The translations under genes were made by a program, and so were the position numbers. Source: Filosporella fistucella (taxonomy: Eukaryota; Ascomycota; Leotiomycetes; Helotiales). Taken from it: a stretch of 64,000 nucleotides of DNA. This document shows, piece after piece, positions 13,248 through 21,935 of the stretch. The stretch is from assembly GCA_030077755.1 (NCBI GenBank), contig JAQJZZ010000017.1, forward strand, positions 1,054,001-1,118,000. The letters run 5' to 3'. The notes under the pieces are model-generated. The model was not told the origin of the DNA. It saw only the letters and a list, made by a program, of their open reading frames with translations, and did no database searches. The stretch's first letter is position 1. Each line of letters opens with the position of its first letter.

Positions 13248-14157
13248 CAGAACTCGGATGGAGGCAGTTTGAATGGGATTTGACCCTTTAAGATACATAG
13301 AAGGCTGAGCGCGAAGCAAGTGATTTCCGCCTGGTGAAGGATTGTTTGAAGTAATGTAAGCTCTTGAAGTAGCTGATTCGGTACAGCAGATCCGTGGACA
13401 GCATAAATCAAAAGCTTAGAGTTGACGCTACCTTACGGGTCCCATGATAGGCTCAATGACTTCAAATTATTGAGACTTCTCTTCAATTTCGAGTTGTATG
13501 CTCCTTGCCCCAAATATCTCGAGCTGGCTGGCAGGGGAGATCCGGCATGAAAGGGAAAGGTAGCTCTTTAGGCTTGCGGACTTCGAAATATCTCCAAGGG
13601 GTGATATTTGTATCACCTCAGGCTAAAGGAGACGCTGCATGCCATCAGAGGGTGGGTTCGTACCGAATAGACACGATGGCTACTGGGGATTGATGCAGGG
13701 CCTATCGAGGGAGCGAGGAGCTTAGAAAAAGTGAGAAAGACGAGAGGGCTCTGGTCGAATAGGACATTAGCATCGAATCATCCTGCTCGCTAAAGATTGG
13801 CTTTGCTTTGTGTGTGTGTTGTATGTTGTAAGACTGAAAGATTTTCACCAGCTTCCAGGCTGATATGGATTGGTCTAAAAGCCTACAGCTCACATGCAAT
13901 AAGCCTCTCTGATGTAGCTCTGCAATGTGAGGCTCGTGGTAAGACATAGCGCGGGAAGCATGTCAGCTACTGTAATGCCCAGGGTGGGCTAGGCGCCGAT
14001 CCGGCCCGAAGCCCTGGACCACCAGCCCAACGTCGAGCCAGTGCCTCAGACTAACGTTCCCACAAGCAGACCCGCCCAACCCTTTTCTCCCCTACCCCTC
14101 CCACTCTTCTAGAGCACTAGCTGTATAAATTAAGATAAGGCCTTTCGCCACATATAT
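13248..14157. other. Intergenic upstream of tRNA-Thr
   Basis: Non-coding spacer. Short open frames on both strands (for example 13505-13693) have no family features. The last 180 bases before the tRNA gene are C-rich, then AT-rich just upstream of it. No repeat or further RNA gene seen. Confidence 0.5.
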
Positions 14158-14263
14158 GCCTCCATGGCGCAGTGGTACCGCGTGTCACTCGTACCACTAG
14201 GACGTGAGTAACACGTCTCAACAGGTCATGACAAGATCACTCGTTCGATTCGGGTTGGAGGCA
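14158..14263 (+). tRNA. tRNA-Thr (anticodon CGU), with intron
   Basis: Cloverleaf folds by eye: acceptor stem GCCTCCA pairs with TGGAGGC plus discriminator A; D arm GCGC/CCGC with an AGTGGTA loop; anticodon stem TGTCA pairs with TGACA; variable AGATC; T arm ACTCG-TTCGATT-CGGGT. The loop reads CTCGTA plus A, so the anticodon is CGT (threonine, codon ACG). Exons are 14158-14193 and 14228-14263. The 34-nt intron at 14194-14227 sits one base 3' of the anticodon (after position 37), the standard place for nuclear tRNA introns cut by the SEN endonuclease. A-box and B-box regions are intact. Confidence 0.92.
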
Positions 14264-14278
14264 TCAGAAAAGTTTTAC

Positions 14279-14284
14279 TTTTTT
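14279..14284 (+). terminator. RNA polymerase III terminator of tRNA-Thr
   Basis: A run of six T residues on the non-template strand 16 nt after the tRNA 3' end, preceded by a T4 run at 14273-14276. This is the usual Pol III stop signal. Confidence 0.75.
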
Positions 14285-14936
14285 GCCTGGAGGAGTTGTT
14301 TTGATATAAGAATTGCTCATATTTTGGAAATACCGATGTGGCTTCTGTAGTGGTTGAGAAAAATGATGATATTCGACTCATATAGTATCTTGAACAGGAC
14401 AAAGACATCACAAACAAAGAGGATCGTCGTTTGCTCCTCTAGAATGAACTATTATTCCCTCGAATGGACAAAGGACTTTTTCGTGAACACTAGCACACCG
14501 CCTTTGACAAGCGACAATGTCGTTGTCGTTTGGCCCACCGAATCGCACCTACACCCACTCACCTTCGAGGGCAGACTCCACTGCAACAAAGGCCCTCCAA
14601 CTCAGGCTATTTCCCAGCGTGGGGTTTTACATATCTACCTCATTAATGTATCCAATAATACGGCGCCTTTTTCCTTTTTGATATTCACTTCCACTTCTTT
14701 GCAGCCACATTTCCTTGCACTTCGTTGCTCTCACCGACCCTAGTCAGGTACCCGCCAGCGAGCACAAGAGCGGCTAATGCATGTGAAGATGACGTGTAGT
14801 TCTCACCTGCAATCATTTTTCTTTCCTGTTGAGTTACATTCCGCTTTCTACGATACTTTGAATACAATAGCGGCTCCTCGATATTACCCTCGCTCCTTGA
14901 TGTCTTTGTGACAGTAGTAGAGAGCATGACTTGCGG
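14285..14936. other. Intergenic between tRNA-Thr and ATP-grasp gene
   Basis: Non-coding spacer that should hold the promoter of the ATP-grasp gene. A 129-codon open frame at 14354-14743 has no family features and atypical composition, so I do not call it a gene. Confidence 0.45.
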
Positions 14937-16523
14937 ATGCGCCTAATCCAGCTCATTATGCCCCTCACCAGCGCCTCCCCTGTTTACCTGCATGTCATCC
15001 AAAATGCATCACTGATACTGCTTTCAGCCGCATTCTTCCCGTTCTGTACCTCCCTCGCAATCCTCAGTCAACTTATTGCCCCTTATCTCAAGATCCCCAG
15101 ACACATTCAACATTACCGAAGATGGCGCCAAATCTCATCCTCAACATTCAGGCCCAGGACAATTCTCGTGACAGGCGTGGGAATGAGCAAAGGCCTGGCT
15201 CTAGCAAGAACATTTTATCGCGCAGGTCATCGAGTTATCGGTGCTGATTTTGAGCCTTATCTAATTCCAGTCTGTGGGCACTTCTCAAAATCTATTGACA
15301 CCTTCTACCGGCTGTCGAAGCCAAGCGGAGAAGTGGGGGCAGCAAGATACGTTAAAGATTTGATTGACATAATCAACAAAGAAGAAGTTGAGCTATGGGT
15401 TCCATGCTCGGGAATGGCTTCTGGGATTGAGGACGGCGAGGCAGCAGAAGCAGTTCAGAAAGAGACGAAATGTAAAGCTATTCAATTCGGACTCACCCTG
15501 ACGGAGACCCTACATGAGAAACATTTCTTCATCGACAATACCCGGAATCTAGGTCTCAATGTCCCAGATACTCACCTCGTCACCTCCGAGACAGAAACAC
15601 TCACTCAATTATATCCCGACAAACCCAAAGCAGCTCCTGGGACACAATATATCATGAAAAGCGTGTTCATGGACGACACCAATCGAGCTGATATGACACT
15701 TCTCCCTCGTGCGACAATCAGAGAAACAGAAATGCATATCAAGCGCCTAGGTCCAACACCATTCCGCCCATTCGTTCTTCAAAGATTCATCCCCGGCCCT
15801 GAGTACTGCACACACAGCCTCATTATCGGTGGAAAAGTAAGAGCATTCGTAGCTTGTCCTTCGGCTGATCTCCTCATGCATTTCGTTCCTCTCCCGACAT
15901 CTTCGGCCCTCTCACAGGCGATGCTATTATACACCACTCTCTACGCTCGGAAAACTGGATCAGGGATGACAGGACATTTCTCCATTGATTTTCTGGTCGA
16001 AGAACAGGTTGTTAGAGATGCAGAGACAAGAGTTGGCGTTTCGGAGGCGGAAGTCAGGGAACTAATGGATAAAATTTATCCGATTGAGTGTAATCCGCGT
16101 GCACACACAGCTGTTGTATCACTGTCAGACGAATCAGAGGATCTAGCAGATGCATATCTATCTATTTTACCTGATCACGAGCCAAAAGGTATATCAAACG
16201 GCCATCGAATGGAAGCGATCGTAGTCCCAAAACCAGGTGTTCCTGGTTATTACTGGATCGGACATGATCTAGTTACAAGAGTGTTTTTACCTCTCTTAGG
16301 GTTTTTACGATTTGAAATAGGATTCATGGAGATGATTAGAAAGTGGATGGAATTTGTGGGACATGTCCTATATTGGAGAGACGGTACATTCGAGATATGG
16401 GATCCGTGGCCGGCTTGGTGGCTATATGTAGGATATTGGCCTGCTATGTTCATAGTTTGTCTGTGGGAGAGGAGATGGTGGAGTAGGTGTAATGTCAGTA
16501 CGACGAAAATGTTTGGTTGCTGA
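14937..16523 (+). CDS. Membrane-anchored ATP-grasp enzyme (CPSase large-chain/MysC-like)
   Basis: Single exon, 528 aa from the ATG at 14937; a second in-frame ATG at 14958 is also possible. A hydrophobic N-terminal helix (about residues 12-45) is followed by a pre-ATP-grasp Rossmann-like segment starting ILVTGVGMSKGLALARTFY. Then comes the ATP-grasp fold: YIMKSVFMDD nucleotide-binding lysine strand, PFVLQRFIPGPEYCTHSL hinge and IYPIECNPRAHTAVV metal-binding strand (E and N of ECNPR). The C-terminus has two more hydrophobic, Trp-rich segments. ATP-grasp enzymes join an acyl-phosphate intermediate to an amine or thiol. The closest familiar relatives are fungal carbamoyl-phosphate-synthase-like proteins and the mycosporine ligase MysC; no DDGS or O-methyltransferase partner is near, so mycosporine synthesis is not supported. 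Substrate unknown. Confidence 0.85.
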   Translation: MRLIQLIMPLTSASPVYLHVIQNASLILLSAAFFPFCTSLAILSQLIAPYLKIPRHIQHYRRWRQISSSTFRPRTILVTGVGMSKGLALARTFYRAGHRVIGADFEPYLIPVCGHFSKSIDTFYRLSKPSGEVGAARYVKDLIDIINKEEVELWVPCSGMASGIEDGEAAEAVQKETKCKAIQFGLTLTETLHEKHFFIDNTRNLGLNVPDTHLVTSETETLTQLYPDKPKAAPGTQYIMKSVFMDDTNRADMTLLPRATIRETEMHIKRLGPTPFRPFVLQRFIPGPEYCTHSLIIGGKVRAFVACPSADLLMHFVPLPTSSALSQAMLLYTTLYARKTGSGMTGHFSIDFLVEEQVVRDAETRVGVSEAEVRELMDKIYPIECNPRAHTAVVSLSDESEDLADAYLSILPDHEPKGISNGHRMEAIVVPKPGVPGYYWIGHDLVTRVFLPLLGFLRFEIGFMEMIRKWMEFVGHVLYWRDGTFEIWDPWPAWWLYVGYWPAMFIVCLWERRWWSRCNVSTTKMFGC

Positions 16524-16743
16524 AGATATGGCAAACCACGATAATGAGAAACGAAGGATGTTAATACCAGGGACTTGATTCCCACATCAGTAATTTGTGT
16601 CTTTATTATATCTGGTCGTCCAAGGTGACATGATCACAAACATCAATGTCACGAATGATCCTTTAAGATTACACCCAAAAGCCCGACATGTAGCTTCCCC
16701 AGACAGTCCTAATCCTGCACACGCGAAATGCCATTCCAAGATG

Positions 16744-17590
16744 CTAAACAGTACTACATGACAATGCATCTAACGCTTTAGTTCCTCTGTTCGTCCGGGA
16801 CTGCATTTCCAGCAGTTCACATCTTTTTGTCCAGTGTAGGGTCTCCGCTTGAAGTTTTCTTTTGGCATACATTCTGCTCAAAGAGGACAGAGGTTCACCG
16901 ATATTATGCTCTTCTTCCAAAGGCATGATAGTCCCACCAATTGGCTGTTGCTTGACATGATGATGCATATCAACATGAGTAATCAAGTTTAAGCCTGCAG
17001 TCCGCGCCACTTGCAGCTCCATTTCAATTGTTTGTGGACTGTCTTGGTCTGGCGGCTCGGCGACAATATAGTCCTTACGGTCTCTCAAAAATTCTTGACC
17101 TCCGCTGTAGAAGTTTGCTTCTTCCTGTTTGATGGGATTTACTTCTTCTCTGGCTTTCAGTTGAAGGTTGCATAACCATCCCTTCTTCCTCAGCACATCG
17201 AGGTCGGTGTATTTGCGACCCTCAAGTATGCAAGCCCCGGGTTTCGAGACGGGGTTCTAGTCTCTATTCTCACTGTACCCATAAACTTGCTCTGCATTGC
17301 CTTCGATGAGTCTTGCTGCTGGTTGTGCTGCAGTTTTGCCACGTTTCGGAACCGGACTGATCTGATGGGTGTCAGATCCCCGTTTCCTAAAAGCTTGTTT
17401 TGCCTTCTGTGTGCCGGCCGTCACAACTTGTTCTTGTGGTTTACGTGGTCGGCCACGCCCGCGCTTGATCGGAGGTTCTGTAGTTTTATGGGCTTCAAGG
17501 AAATTTCTTGTGAACTGCGAAGAGCATAGTAAGGGATTCTTAATCTGGAAGGATGAAGGGGGCACCAGGGTAGACGACCAGTAAGCCCGC
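16744..17590 (-). CDS. AT-hook protein, exon structure unresolved
   Basis: Two minus-strand coding blocks look real. The 5' block (about 17540-17285) carries a classic AT-hook, KRGRGRPRKP, followed by basic Pro/Lys-rich sequence. The 3' block (about 17220-16744) runs GRKYTDLDVLRKKGW to the stop at 16744 and is Gln/Glu-rich with predicted helices. An acceptor TTCGCAG just upstream of TRNFLEAHK suggests the start lies in an earlier exon; no in-frame ATG precedes the AT-hook. A weak donor GTTTAT near 17294 with acceptor TTGAG near 17226 would join the blocks in phase 0, but I could not confirm it. AT-hooks bind the minor groove of AT-rich DNA, so a nuclear role is likely. It could also be a decayed gene. 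No family recognised. Confidence 0.5.
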
Positions 17591-18029
17591 AAAATAGCGA
17601 AAGCGAAGACCTTGCCAAAATCAAGCAGAACAGCCTGGCTCCATTGTATGAGAAGATGCAGCGAAAGAAAAAAAGAAAAAAAAAAAAAAAACCCTTGCCT
17701 GAGCGAGCAACAGAGTGGGAAAAGTAGCAGTTACCATTAGATGAGAACAAAGTCTTCAGAGCATTGAAGGTGAACTATCATTCTATTCATGAACTCTCTG
17801 TCCACTCTTGGGACCGAGGAATGAGCTCCTGCCATGATGATGTGGCCCCAGAATAGCGAAGCGCTCAAAAGCTTCAATTACATACCCATTCCAGAATCCG
17901 AAAGTCTTTGATGCTCGGGTGGAATTTGATGAAGAAATCGCCACTGTTCTGGGCAGATAAGTAGAATTGAGACTTTGATCAAGGCATGGCAGTTCCTCGA
18001 AACGTCTTCTTCAGTGGATGCTTTCATTT
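17591..18029. other. Spacer with poly(A) tract
   Basis: Between the AT-hook blocks and the 3' end of PPX1. It holds a run of 16 A at 17676-17691 inside an A-rich stretch, and may include the missing first exon of the AT-hook gene: minus-strand ATG near 17835 opens about 33 codons before a stop. No other signal seen. Confidence 0.4.
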
Positions 18030-19295
18030 TCAGAGGTTGGCTGAAGCCCTGAGAAGAGGCGCAACTTGCTTGCGACTATTTTCAACCCTACCCTGCCACC
18101 AGCACCGACGCCACTGATCATTTTCATCCAGGTCAAGAGAGCCATTTTGCCATAGTTTCAGGCTTAGCTCATCCCCTGAAGTAGCTTCAAACCTTTTCGC
18201 GGACTTGATACCTCCCTCATCTAGCCCCCAGACGAGCAACTCACGCCTGAAAGATCCACCTGATTGAAATCTAGTCATGACTGAGCAGATGGAGAGATCT
18301 CGTTCACGAGCGAAGTCTTCCACAACTTTGAGGAACTCTTGCTCTCCACCAGCCTTCTCAATAAGATGGGACATACTTTTTACCACAGAGCAGACACCAA
18401 TTTGCATTGAGCCTTTTTCGATCCATAATTTGTAGTCCTTTCGTAAGAGATCGAGCGCGCTTAGTCCATCCACATCTCTCTCAGCGGTCCATATCTCCTT
18501 GTAGTACTTTTCTGCATCGAAAGCGTCTCCATCCCGGTATTTGATCCACTGTTCCAAGTATTTGACAGCTTCAATATCGGTAGACGTAGTTTTGGCTTCG
18601 TTTTCCAGATTGGAAGTGTCAATGAGAACTGGTCCTAGCGCCAAATGTGCCAGCTCAGAATTCCAAACTGCACTATTCTCCCCATTGTCCTTAGTGGCTA
18701 AGGAGTCCCATGCCCCACGGCAATACTCAACCACCAAACTGGCACAGCTCCCACTCTTTCTCACCACCCGTGGCTCATCCCCAGTATCTTTTGGCACTTT
18801 GTTTTCCTCGTCGTGGTGATCAATGCAGCCAACAACACGTCCGCCATAAACCTTTCCAATCTCACCCAGTAATGCATTGTGGTCAACAAGTAGCCATCTC
18901 GTCTTATCTGGAGGTAAATATGATGTATATTCCGTAGGAGAAGGAAGGTCGGAAAGAGTTATTAGGTCGCTTGGCTTGAGATTGGCATGTGAGAGGACTG
19001 GCAGAAGTTCTGGCCGAAGAGCAAGGTCTGCGCGGGGTATATTGGATATCGGGATGTAGAGAGTGCTCGATTTAGGATGCGAATATGTATGTAGGTATGC
19101 TAGAACGACAGCACTGCAGATTGAATCAAGATCTGTTCCAAGTTAGTAGGGTTTAGTAGAGTCGCCGAATTGAAGCATGCCTGCAGCTTCATTCCCAATC
19201 ACAAATGTGACAGGTGAGGATTTTTGTATCGCGGTGCTGAGTGCTGTTTTGGCAGATGTTAAGAACGAGAGCAGAGAAAATCTAGGGAAGGGCAT
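18030..19295 (-). CDS. PPX1: Exopolyphosphatase PPX1 (DHH/DHHA2 family)
   Basis: Two exons (19295-19181 and 19132-18030) give 405 aa; yeast Ppx1 has 397. It removes terminal phosphate from linear polyphosphate in the cytosol and mitochondria. DHH-family metal ligands are visible in order: VIGNEAADLDS across the junction, LLVDHNALL and the namesake CIDHHDEE, then the C-terminal DHHA2 part. The intron 19133-19180 is 48 bp with a perfect CTACTAAC branch point and an ACAG acceptor, but its donor is GCATGC. There is no GT anywhere near the required junction, so this is a GC-AG intron. The start MPFPRFSLLSF is family-like; an upstream in-frame start at 19364 would add 23 residues without family support. 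Confidence 0.93.
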
Positions 19296-20505
19296 TTCGA
19301 TTGGTAACCAGCATAAGTGGTTTGCACGATCAGAGTTGTAGGTGTGGTCTAAGTGGGTATACAATGTCTCGCTTGCTGAATATATTTCGAAATCCTACGT
19401 CACTGAAGCGATATTCAGATGTCTTGGCAGATAATCCTCTCACCCACCTACAACTCAAATCAGATTTTCATCGAATGCATCTCAATTGATGTGTGATGGC
19501 TGGTATCAGTCAATTTGTTCAAATGGCTGTATCGGGAAAACAAGAATATCAGAAACACCTTATCTTTTTCTTCTATGCTAGATATTTAAGGATTCTGCAT
19601 ATCGCCCGGTCCGAGCCATTCTGGAAGTTCCCGTGGCCACAATCAAGTCGAGAGTTTGCTCAGATATGAAGTCAATATACGATATACTTTAGTCGATTCA
19701 GTCTTCCACTTGTCCACAACAGGGAGACCAGTCCTAGGATCTCAATGAAACATTCATGGATATGGATGCTCCTGGGGTGTGGATTTCACTATTCCCACTT
19801 CTACCTCTTACATGAGCGAATACTACGCATCAAACATATGAGTAGTGGCCTGCAATCTGTCATTCGTACAAGTCAACCAAGGGATACTACTCTCACGTGT
19901 AGCTTTGGCAAATTCCATACCATAAGGCCTGCAGGAACGATTGGCTCGTGCTCTGCATCGATTCAACGCCTTGTCTTGGGGCATCTTCCTTGCACCTCAC
20001 TTTCTCCATCATTTTTGATCATATATCAAACTCGGTTCAAGGAACATCGTTTCATGGCGCTGACAATCAGAGAGGGAGGGCATATGACAGCGAATTGAAG
20101 TACTATTACGTTGTTGATGCGGTCCAAGTCACAGACAGCGATGTCCTTGCCTCTCCAAAATTCCAATATCTAGACCATAAGATCGAAAAGACCAGATACG
20201 CTTTTCAAATATATATTTTGGTTGAGCATTAGTATGCAAGCCTGTAGAGGGCTTTATTCCCTGGGCAAATCGTAGGACATATTTATCGTTCTAATTGAGA
20301 TTACTTCTAGCTCCGCCTAAGAGTAGTATATTCGGGCTTCTTCAATTGGAACAGTAAATTCTGAATCAAAATACTCCTATCACAGAATCTCGATCTTCTA
20401 AGACATGGGGCATACAATGCGGGCGTTGTTGTCTTGCTCACTCCCAGCCACATTGAAGCATGCAACAGCAGCACGAGCACCGTAGATCTTCTCACTTCCA
20501 TAACA
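19296..20505. other. Intergenic between PPX1 and the rhodopsin-type gene
   Basis: 1.2 kb without a gene I can support. The open frames at 19745-20098 and 19948-20232 overlap in different frames and read like protein in places (YYVVDAVQVTDSDVLASPK), so an unrecognised decayed gene is possible. No repeat or RNA gene was seen. Confidence 0.4.
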
Positions 20506-21935
20506 ATGGCTCCCTACCCAAAGACTCCAGAATTGTCAATCTCGATCGTCAAGACATGTCCTAAAACAGTTCAACATACAACTGCCTCCAGTCAAGGTGC
20601 TCTTTTCATGGCCGATCCCCAACTATGCAGATCTTAAGCATGTTCGCAGTCCGCTGGTTCTCATCGTCACCCTGATATTCTTCCCCATTGCTTTACTCAC
20701 CGTTGCTTTTCGAGTGTTCACTCGACTCAATATTTCTAAATGCTTCACAACCGATGATATCTTCCTTCTGCTCGCTCTTGTGCCCGCAACTGGCTGTGCT
20801 GTTTTAACGAGTCTAGTTACCGAGATATGGGGCTGGAATCGTCACATATGGGACATCCCTCATAGTCAATTGGCACTGGGCCTCAAGATGACAATTGCAC
20901 TTGAGTGCTTGTTCGCTGTTGCGGTATCATGCACCAAGATATCGCTGTTGATCTTGACTCGGCGGGTATTGCCGACTGGTACAGGCGCTCTCCATCACAT
21001 TGCAACAGCTACCATGATACTTGTAGCATGTGAAGCTGTTGTATTCAATCTTGTGGCCATATTCGGTTGCACATGAGTTCCACCTCTGTATACGATGGAC
21101 GAGAAGTTGAGTTGACAGAAACATAAGTACTGTCTCCGATTATTGGACGATGTCAATGCCCCTCAGCATTGTGTTGACGAGCGTGCGCACTTAGTGATAG
21201 CGGGTATCATCAACACACTGACGGATTTTCTGGTATTTTTCCTAGCACTACCTATAATATTTCGACTTCAGATACCGTGGCGACAGCGAGTCATGCTCGG
21301 TGTACTGTTCGGTGCCGGGATGATTGTATGTATTGCCGGGACATTCAGAATTGTATTCTCATATAAGACAATGTCGACATACGATCGCACTTGGGTTTCG
21401 CATGGTCTTTGGCTTTCAAGCTTGGTGGAGCTGTTTACAGTATTGGCATAGTAAATTAATCTTTGTACTTTCTTTCATAAAATTGAGACTAACTATACAT
21501 CAGATATGCACAGCCATTCCAGCATGCAAACCATTTTTTACACGATACCTGCCTACAATTTTCGGCTCTTCATCTCAAAACCAGCACAAAAACTCCCTGC
21601 AACCAGAGATGCTACCAACAAGCATACCACGAATGTCAGATCATGGATTTGATCGAAATTCTACGTCCATATTGCAGGAACTACATGCGTTCAATTCCTC
21701 TTCTGAGCAAACAAGATATTCAAATGTGATATCACGACCTATGAAAGCGCTTACACGAATTGATACGAGTCAATCAACACAATTTGAAGCTGTAGAGCAC
21801 AACTGTACCATGGCTAGCCATCAAGGACTATTGAGGGAGAGTCCTATGTCGACAACATCAAGATCGCTGTCAGGCGGAAGTCGGACAACCCCAACGACGG
21901 AGGAAATGCGAGATTGGGCGTGGTGCAACGTTTGA
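20506..21935 (+). pseudogene. Rhodopsin-domain (SAT4/PTH11-like) membrane protein gene, disrupted
   Basis: The translated pieces form one familiar fungal integral-membrane family (rhodopsin domain, PF20684 type): helices from VRSPLVLIVTLIFFPIALL, a TDDIFLLLALV block, LKMTIALECLFAVAV, a GCT...SDYWTMSM..PQHCVDE loop, GIINTLTDFLVFFLALP, then ICTAIPACKPFF and a Ser-rich tail ending at 21935. The frame is broken. After FGCT there is a stop at 21074 where an intron should begin, and the expected GTGAGT donor reads ATGAGT. YWTMSM and PQHCVDE then lie in different frames around a CCCC run at 21159-21162. A further join near 21434-21504 can be made in frame only with a GTATTG donor. The 5' end also needs a 40-nt intron (20591-20630). 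I call it a recent pseudogene; sequence error is the alternative. Intact relatives are 7-TM proteins of unclear ligand. Confidence 0.7.

Noticed and set aside
14354..14743. 129-codon open frame after the tRNA gene
   Set aside because: No family features and low-complexity composition; the start is inside the tRNA flank.
14937..17590. Possible mycosporine or other natural-product cluster around the ATP-grasp gene
   Set aside because: No DDGS, O-methyltransferase, NRPS or other tailoring gene lies near; neighbours are a tRNA, an AT-hook protein and PPX1.
19745..20232. Two overlapping plus-strand open frames with protein-like stretches
   Set aside because: No recognisable domain, no consistent start or splice model, and frames overlap. 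Kept only as a note that a relic is possible.
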